Positions 62,029-64,000 of a DNA stretch of 64,000 nucleotides are shown in pieces. Position 1 is the first letter of the stretch. Each line of letters starts with the position of its first letter. Source of the DNA: Nocardioides baculatus (GTDB taxonomy: Bacteria > Actinomycetota > Actinomycetes > Propionibacteriales > Nocardioidaceae); the NCBI RefSeq assembly GCF_016735675.1, contig NZ_JAERSG010000001.1:310001-374000 (forward strand). Reading direction: 5' to 3'. The position numbers were made by a program, and so were the translations under genes. Under the pieces are notes generated by a model. It was not told the DNA's origin, did not search any database, and was given only the letters and a program-made list of their open reading frames with translations.

Positions 62029-62925
62029 ATGCCCGACCTCGACCTCCAGACGATCCGGCGCAGGGTGGAGCTCGGTCGGCTGCTCCTCGGCTCGGTCCTG
62101 GAGTGGCTGGTGAAGGCGTACGGCGCCGGCGCGGCGCTGTCGGTGGCGCTCAGCGACTCCGAGACCACCGGCGGCAAGGTCGGTGACGCAGTCCGGGCGG
62201 TGCCCAACCTCGCCGACAAGGTGCACGAGGCGCAGTACGTCATCACGCACCGCGAGGAGATCCAGTCCGCCATCACCTACCTCAACGAGCACACGCTCCC
62301 GCAGGACGAGCTCCAGCGGACCGCGGACGAGAGCATGCGGACGCTGCAGTCGATCGAGTCGACGTACGACGAGGTGGGCGCGGCCCGCGACGCGCTCCAG
62401 ATCGACGGCATCTCCGGAACCCTCGACAACGTCCGCGAGGCGATCGGCCACATCGGCAACGCCTACGACGGGCGGCCCGACCTCGACTCCCTGCGACAGC
62501 TGGCCGAGGTGGCCGACCAGGTCGAGCCGTTCCGGCAGCAGGTGGACGTGCTGATCCCCGTCTACTACGGCAACTTCTTCACGCTGACCGACAACTTCGC
62601 GGGCGACGAGATCGTCTCGACGGTCTTCGTGATGGCCCTGGCCCTCGCCGTGGCCGCCGTCGTCGGCCGGGCCGTCGGCTTCTGGGTACGCCGCGGCCGG
62701 CCGGGGATCATCACGCAGCTGCTCCAGGCGCTGGGCGCGCGCGTCTACCGACCCTGGTACGTCGCCAACGTCCCCTGGGCGATCACCCCGCCGCTGTACG
62801 ACGCCGCCCGCGAGCACGTCGAGGCCGAGATCCTGGCCGATCCCTCGAACCCGCTCGACGAGGATGCGCGGCGCGCCCTCGCGGCGTGGTTGGAGAGAAG
62901 ACGCGGCCCCGAGTCCAGGACTTAG
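62029..62925 (+). CDS. Hypothetical helical protein with one internal TM segment
   Basis: A 298-residue protein of no recognised family. The first 190 residues are mostly helical and Asp/Glu/Arg-rich with heptad-like runs (VGDAVRAVPNLADKVHEAQYVITHREEIQSAITYLNEH; DELQRTADESMRTLQSIESTYDEVGAARDAL), suggesting a coiled coil outside the membrane bilayer. A TM helix lies at about 203-222 (VSTVFVMALALAVAAVVGRAVGFWV), followed by a basic juxtamembrane segment and a C-terminal domain of about 70 residues. A second hydrophobic stretch near 14-35 could be another helix. GCGAGGA precedes ATG 62029. It is transcribed with the VOC gene 20 nt upstream. Confidence 0.7.
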   Translation: MPDLDLQTIRRRVELGRLLLGSVLEWLVKAYGAGAALSVALSDSETTGGKVGDAVRAVPNLADKVHEAQYVITHREEIQSAITYLNEHTLPQDELQRTADESMRTLQSIESTYDEVGAARDALQIDGISGTLDNVREAIGHIGNAYDGRPDLDSLRQLAEVADQVEPFRQQVDVLIPVYYGNFFTLTDNFAGDEIVSTVFVMALALAVAAVVGRAVGFWVRRGRPGIITQLLQALGARVYRPWYVANVPWAITPPLYDAAREHVEAEILADPSNPLDEDARRALAAWLERRRGPESRT

Positions 62926-62936
62926 CACCCAAGACT

Positions 62937-62996
62937 CCCGCTTACAGGTGGAGATCTCTACCTGTGAGCGGGCAGGTCCCCGGATATCCGGGGACT
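62937..62996. repeat. Double-palindrome element, copy 2
   Basis: The same two adjacent palindromes as at 55095: CTTACAGGTGGAG-ATCTCTACCTGTGAG (62941-62968) followed by GCAGGTCCCCGG-ATATCCGGGGACTTC (62972-62997). Here it lies between convergent genes, 12 nt after a plus-strand stop and just beyond the CoA-transferase stop. Confidence 0.92.
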
Positions 62997-63002
62997 TCCG
63001 AG

Positions 63003-63671
63003 TCAGACCAGCTCGGGCTGGGTCTTCTCGCGGACCTCGTCCTCGGTGACGCCGGGGGCGAGCTCGACGAGCCTGAGCGCCCGGTCGCCGAGGGTGCCCG
63101 ACGGGGCCACCTCGCCGGTGCTCGGGTCGATCACGTCGATGACGGCCAGGTCGGTGATGATCCGCTGCACCACGCGCTTGCCGGTGTAGGGCAGGTCGCA
63201 CTCGTCGAGGATCTTCAGCGAGCCGTCCTTGGCGGTGTGCTCCATCAGCACGATCACCCGCTTGGCGCCGTGGACCAGGTCCATCGCGCCGCCCATGCCC
63301 TTGACCATCTTCCCGGGGATCATCCAGTTCGCGATGTCGCCGGCGGCCGAGACCTGCATCGCACCGAGGATCGCGGCGTCGATCTTCCCGCCGCGGATCA
63401 TCCCGAACGACTGCGCGGAGTCGAAGAACGACGCCCCCTTGCGCAGGGTCACCGTCTCCTTCCCCGCGTTGATCAGGTCGGGGTCCTCGTCACCTTCGAA
63501 GGGGTACGCACCCACGCCGAGGATGCCGTTCTCCGACTGCAGCACCAGCTCCACGTCGTCGTCGACGTAGTTGGGCACCAGCGTCGGCAACCCGATGCCG
63601 AGGTTGACGTAGGACCCGTCCTTGAGCTCCGAGGCCGCCCGCGCGGCCATCTCCTCACGACTCCAGCTCAT
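63003..63671 (-). CDS. 3-oxoacid CoA-transferase subunit B
   Basis: A 222-residue CoA-transferase family I beta subunit. It starts [33 protein letters not shown]. The catalytic Glu sits in [11 protein letters not shown] (about 45-55), and [21 protein letters not shown] and [14 protein letters not shown] follow. It transfers CoA between succinyl-CoA and a 3-oxoacid (acetoacetate or 3-oxoadipate) in a complex with subunit A. The ATG at 63671 follows the subunit A stop after one base (TGACATG). Without the neighbours outside the window, the choice between ScoB and PcaJ cannot be made. Confidence 0.93.
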   Translation of the reverse strand: MSWSREEMAARAASELKDGSYVNLGIGLPTLVPNYVDDDVELVLQSENGILGVGAYPFEGDEDPDLINAGKETVTLRKGASFFDSAQSFGMIRGGKIDAAILGAMQVSAAGDIANWMIPGKMVKGMGGAMDLVHGAKRVIVLMEHTAKDGSLKILDECDLPYTGKRVVQRIITDLAVIDVIDPSTGEVAPSGTLGDRALRLVELAPGVTEDEVREKTQPELV

Positions 63672-63672
63672 G

Positions 63673-64000
63673 TCAGCCTCCCAGCCCGTGCGTCGCTGCG
63701 TCGTCGACGAGGGCACCCTCGGTCGAGTCGGGTCGCGGTCGCGTGGTCGTCTTCTCGATCCGCTTGTCGGCGGCCTGCTCCGGGGTCAGCGCCACCACGC
63801 GCTGGACGTACACACCCGGGGTGTGGATGTCGTTGGGGTCGAGCTCGCCGGGCTCGACCAGCTCCTCGACCTCGGCGATCGTGACCCGGCCGCACATCGC
63901 CGCGAGCGGGTTGAAGTTGCGCGAGGACTGGCGGTAGATCAGGTTGCCGTGCCGGTCGCCCTTCCAGGCGCGGACCAGGCCGAAGTCGGCGACGATCGCC
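63673..64000 (-). CDS. 3-oxoacid CoA-transferase subunit A, C-terminal fragment (runs off window)
   Basis: The last 108 residues of a CoA-transferase alpha subunit, open to the right edge. Visible blocks are [34 protein letters not shown], then [36 protein letters not shown], both typical of ScoA/PcaI. It ends [10 protein letters not shown] before the TGA at 63675-63673. It is coupled to subunit B. The start and any upstream partners lie outside the window. Confidence 0.92.
   Translation of the reverse strand, partial: AIVADFGLVRAWKGDRHGNLIYRQSSRNFNPLAAMCGRVTIAEVEELVEPGELDPNDIHTPGVYVQRVVALTPEQAADKRIEKTTTRPRPDSTEGALVDDAATHGLGG

Overview
The window is 64 kb of very GC-rich, gene-dense DNA. It uses many GTG/TTG starts, ATGA and GTGA stop/start overlaps, mycothiol-type DinB-fold proteins, SigE-family ECF sigma factors, a MarP protease and a Crp regulator beside endonuclease III. 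This points to an actinobacterium, most likely Nocardioidaceae (Nocardioides-like); the genus is an inference. I found no tRNA, rRNA, CRISPR array, transposase or integrase. No gene-free stretch exceeds about 220 bp; the longer gaps hold promoters, terminators and palindromic repeats.

Layout. 0-7.9 kb: an edge-truncated secreted protease, a cold shock protein, and small metabolic enzymes (SRPBCC, GNAT, aldose 1-epimerase, alditol oxidase, App1-type phosphatase, aldo/keto reductase, NAD-dependent epimerase, PAP2). 8.1-16 kb: acetate uptake (DUF485 protein plus ActP) and acetate activation (Acs) flank a secreted beta-helix repeat protein and a divergent ECF sigma/zinc anti-sigma pair. 16-25 kb: MTA phosphorylase, a sugar-nucleotide-type epimerase, a GT-C-like membrane protein, then a tightly coupled operon (GT2, DUF2064, methyltransferase, membrane molybdoenzyme, membrane protein, response regulator, histidine kinase). 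25-31.7 kb: VOC protein, NhaA, holin-X-like protein, then a block also known from mycobacteria (MarP, CoA-type NUDIX, TlpA-like, Nth, Crp). 31.7-38 kb: two tandem SigE/membrane-partner cassettes, a DinB-fold protein and a membrane LuxR regulator sit inside that block, which resumes at 38-40.4 kb (MBL, NUDIX, RidA, DUF4177). 40.5-51 kb: two NarL-type two-component systems, a TetR/NmrA pair and a MacB-like ABC exporter. 51-55 kb: LLM oxidoreductase, MFS exporter, OYE-type reductase. 55-61.4 kb: a sulfonate/organosulfur cluster (SsuABC-like transporter, NtaA-like and SsuD-like monooxygenases, aldo/keto reductase). 61.6-64 kb: a VOC protein, an unknown coiled/TM protein and a 3-oxoacid CoA-transferase (subunit A runs off the edge).

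The most unusual content lies at gene boundaries. A roughly 66-bp element occurs four times at operon junctions. It encodes a 22-residue peptide whose start and stop overlap the flanking genes, an architecture like mycobacterial MIRUs. Several other families of imperfect palindromes sit at gene ends; in three cases they supply the stop codon, and in NhaA they encode the last 17 residues.
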